A stretch of 6,123 nucleotides of DNA from NCBI GenBank assembly GCA_020062205.1, contig JAGUWT010000009.1:1-6123 (forward strand), in the 5' to 3' direction. The notes beneath the pieces are model-generated. The model ran no database searches. It was not told where the DNA came from and saw only the letters and a program-made list of their open reading frames with translations. This stretch comes from Thermodesulfovibrionales bacterium (GTDB lineage: Bacteria; Nitrospirota; Thermodesulfovibrionia; Thermodesulfovibrionales; SM23-35). Below, piece after piece: positions 5,272-6,123 of this stretch (position 1 is its first letter; each line of letters starts with the position of its first letter). A program made the translations under genes and the position numbers.

Positions 5272-5320
5272 GTCCCTGAAATAAATTCAGGACATGTTTA
5301 TTTCAGCATCCTAAGGACAA
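5270..5320. repeat. Nested palindromes, probable dispersed REP-type element
   Basis: TTGTCC (5270-5275) and CTGAAATAAA (5276-5285) pair with TTTATTTCAG (5297-5306) and GGACAA (5315-5320), with an 8-base bulge. As an alternative fold, TGTCCCTGAA (5271-5280) pairs with TTCAGGACA (5286-5294) with one bulged C. Such CCTGAA...TTCAGG palindromes resemble intergenic repeats seen in many uncultured genomes (recollection, not tested). The element begins within the stop of the 28-residue ORF and abuts the 5248-5271 hairpin. Confidence 0.5.
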
Positions 5321-5397
5321 GTTTTTGAAATTCCATTACCTGAATCATAGCCAAACAACGATGTCAATAAAAGTTTATGCCTGCCCCCTTTACCCAT
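5311..5397 (-). CDS. Possible 28-residue ORF downstream of the DUF5714 gene
   Basis: ATG at 5397 to TAG at 5311-5313. It begins MGKGGRHKLLLTSLFGYD and ends ISKTCP. An AGGAG Shine-Dalgarno (5404-5408) lies 6 bases upstream, overlapping the TAG stop of the DUF5714 gene, so the ORF would be translationally coupled to it. I do not recognise the sequence. It may be a real small protein, the start of a gene truncated by the palindromic repeat in which its stop lies, or chance. The well-spaced SD is the main support. Confidence 0.35.
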   Translation of the reverse strand: MGKGGRHKLLLTSLFGYDSGNGISKTCP

Positions 5398-5406
5398 TTG
5401 CATCTC

Positions 5407-6123
5407 CTATGCTGTTCTAGGGAAGTAAAGGCACTTCTCCTTTCTACAGTTAGGATGATTTTTATTAGAGTGAAAACAGGAAATCTTTTCTCGATGAATT
5501 GGCAGATAAACATTGAAGTACTCCTTCGCTGAATTGTATCCTACACCAAGAGCAGTTCTAACAAAACTCTTACAACACACTGGACCAACATCATTAGCAA
5601 TAGTATCAATTGTCCGGGCTACGATATGCATGGTAATTGCAGATTCCCTATCCTTAGGACATCCTGCCCCCAGAATGACGCTAAAGGCAGCACCTATTCC
5701 GACAGGCTCACCACAAACACCAGTGAGGGTACAATAAGGAGGCATGGATTGTTTTTGCGTTCGCTTCATGGCTTCAATAATTTGCTCATCAGATACTCCC
5801 AAAGTCCCATCATTCTTTAACGCCGCTAATAGTGATGCGGTAGCAATGACGGCGTGCTCACAACCTAAAAATGGCATCTTGGGATGAGCCATAAGTAGCT
5901 CGGCTATTGCCAAGGGATCTTTTTCATCTGTGGAAAGGGTAATATCTTTTATGAGATCAAACGCTCCTTTCCCATGACATTCATCGCAGACATAATGCCC
6001 ATTGGGGCAACGAACATACCCTGACTCTTCTTTACCGCAGTAATTACACACCACACTGACCGCAGTTTCTAAGTATTCTAAGGAAGCACCACAAACCATA
6101 CAGTTTTCTGCTTTTTTCTCTTC
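5407..6123 (-). CDS. DUF5714 domain protein with N-terminal zinc-ribbon cysteines, 5' end beyond the window
   Basis: 238 codons are present and the frame is still open at the window edge. The ATG at 6099 is not the start: the codons before it give EEKKAENC, and this Cys8 with Cys11 forms the first CxxC (CMVCG). Further cysteine/histidine pairs follow: CNYC (26-29), then CPNGHYVCDECH (39-50), giving a rubredoxin/zinc-ribbon-like head. The body matches DUF5714 as I remember it: DPLAIAELLMAHPKMPFLGCEH (69-90), the glycine-rich GVCGEPVGIGAAFSVILGA (135-153), DVGPVCCK (178-185), and a C-terminal cysteine set ending CRKEKCLYFP. The many conserved Cys suggest metal binding. The biochemical role is unknown to me; it is seen chiefly in anaerobes (recollection). 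It ends in TAG. Confidence 0.75.
   Translation of the reverse strand, partial: EEKKAENCMVCGASLEYLETAVSVVCNYCGKEESGYVRCPNGHYVCDECHGKGAFDLIKDITLSTDEKDPLAIAELLMAHPKMPFLGCEHAVIATASLLAALKNDGTLGVSDEQIIEAMKRTQKQSMPPYCTLTGVCGEPVGIGAAFSVILGAGCPKDRESAITMHIVARTIDTIANDVGPVCCKSFVRTALGVGYNSAKEYFNVYLPIHREKISCFHSNKNHPNCRKEKCLYFPRTA

Noticed and set aside
5513..5820. Plus-strand frames over the DUF5714 gene
   Set aside because: Antisense shadows of a conserved cysteine-rich gene.
6097..6099. ATG at 6099 as the start of the DUF5714 protein
   Set aside because: The codon before it is the first cysteine of CMVC, part of the zinc-binding head, and the frame stays open to the window edge.

Overview
The window reads as a piece of an AT-rich genome from the Bacteroidota/Chlorobiota/Ignavibacteriota side of the bacterial tree, probably an uncultured anaerobe. 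The support is a secreted metallopeptidase with a C-terminal type IX secretion (Por) sorting domain carrying an NFPNPFNPST motif, a beta-propeller lipoprotein of the kind common in those phyla, and a DUF5714 zinc-ribbon protein. The last family is, from memory, seen mostly in anaerobes. Every gene I can support lies on the minus strand, so the genes read from right to left. The taxonomic call is inference; there is no rRNA or marker gene here.

Right to left along the coding strand: (1) 6123-5407, the 3' part of a DUF5714 gene that runs off the window edge. (2) 5397-5311, a possible 28-residue ORF with a strong Shine-Dalgarno, then a cluster of hairpins (5248-5320). (3) 5242-5075, a complete 55-residue protein resembling a short VVGVGIG...KxxIPKxLEGxxV domain protein. 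(4) 4977-4652, a long imperfect palindrome with integron-type core sites (GCCTAAC/GTTAGGC) that encloses a GIY-YIG nuclease ORF. (5) 4595-3898, an MNT nucleotidyltransferase/HEPN toxin-antitoxin pair with a 4-base overlap, followed at once by a second attC-like palindrome (3884-3800), a short GC-rich palindrome, and a third attC-like palindrome (3774-3679). (6) 3618-2587, a lipoprotein with TolB/WD40-like repeats. (7) 2366-134, a large M4/M36-like (gluzincin) secreted metallopeptidase whose 5' end is broken by a frameshift and an in-frame TAG.

The most interesting part is 3679-4977. It looks like integron gene cassettes without a visible integrase (a CALIN-like cluster). On the minus strand the MNT-HEPN pair is laid out like a cassette: core site, two genes, stop codon, 13 bases, then an attC-like fold. 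The neighbouring attC-like site is unusual because its terminal loop holds a nuclease gene. The GIY-YIG frame runs out through the palindrome arm and the presumed recombination point and ends 9 bases before the MNT start, so nuclease, antitoxin and toxin could be translated in series.

Left edge, 1-133: I see no supportable gene, terminator or RNA. 2367-2534 holds a ribosome binding site and one small inverted repeat. No tRNA, rRNA, CRISPR array or transposase is visible.
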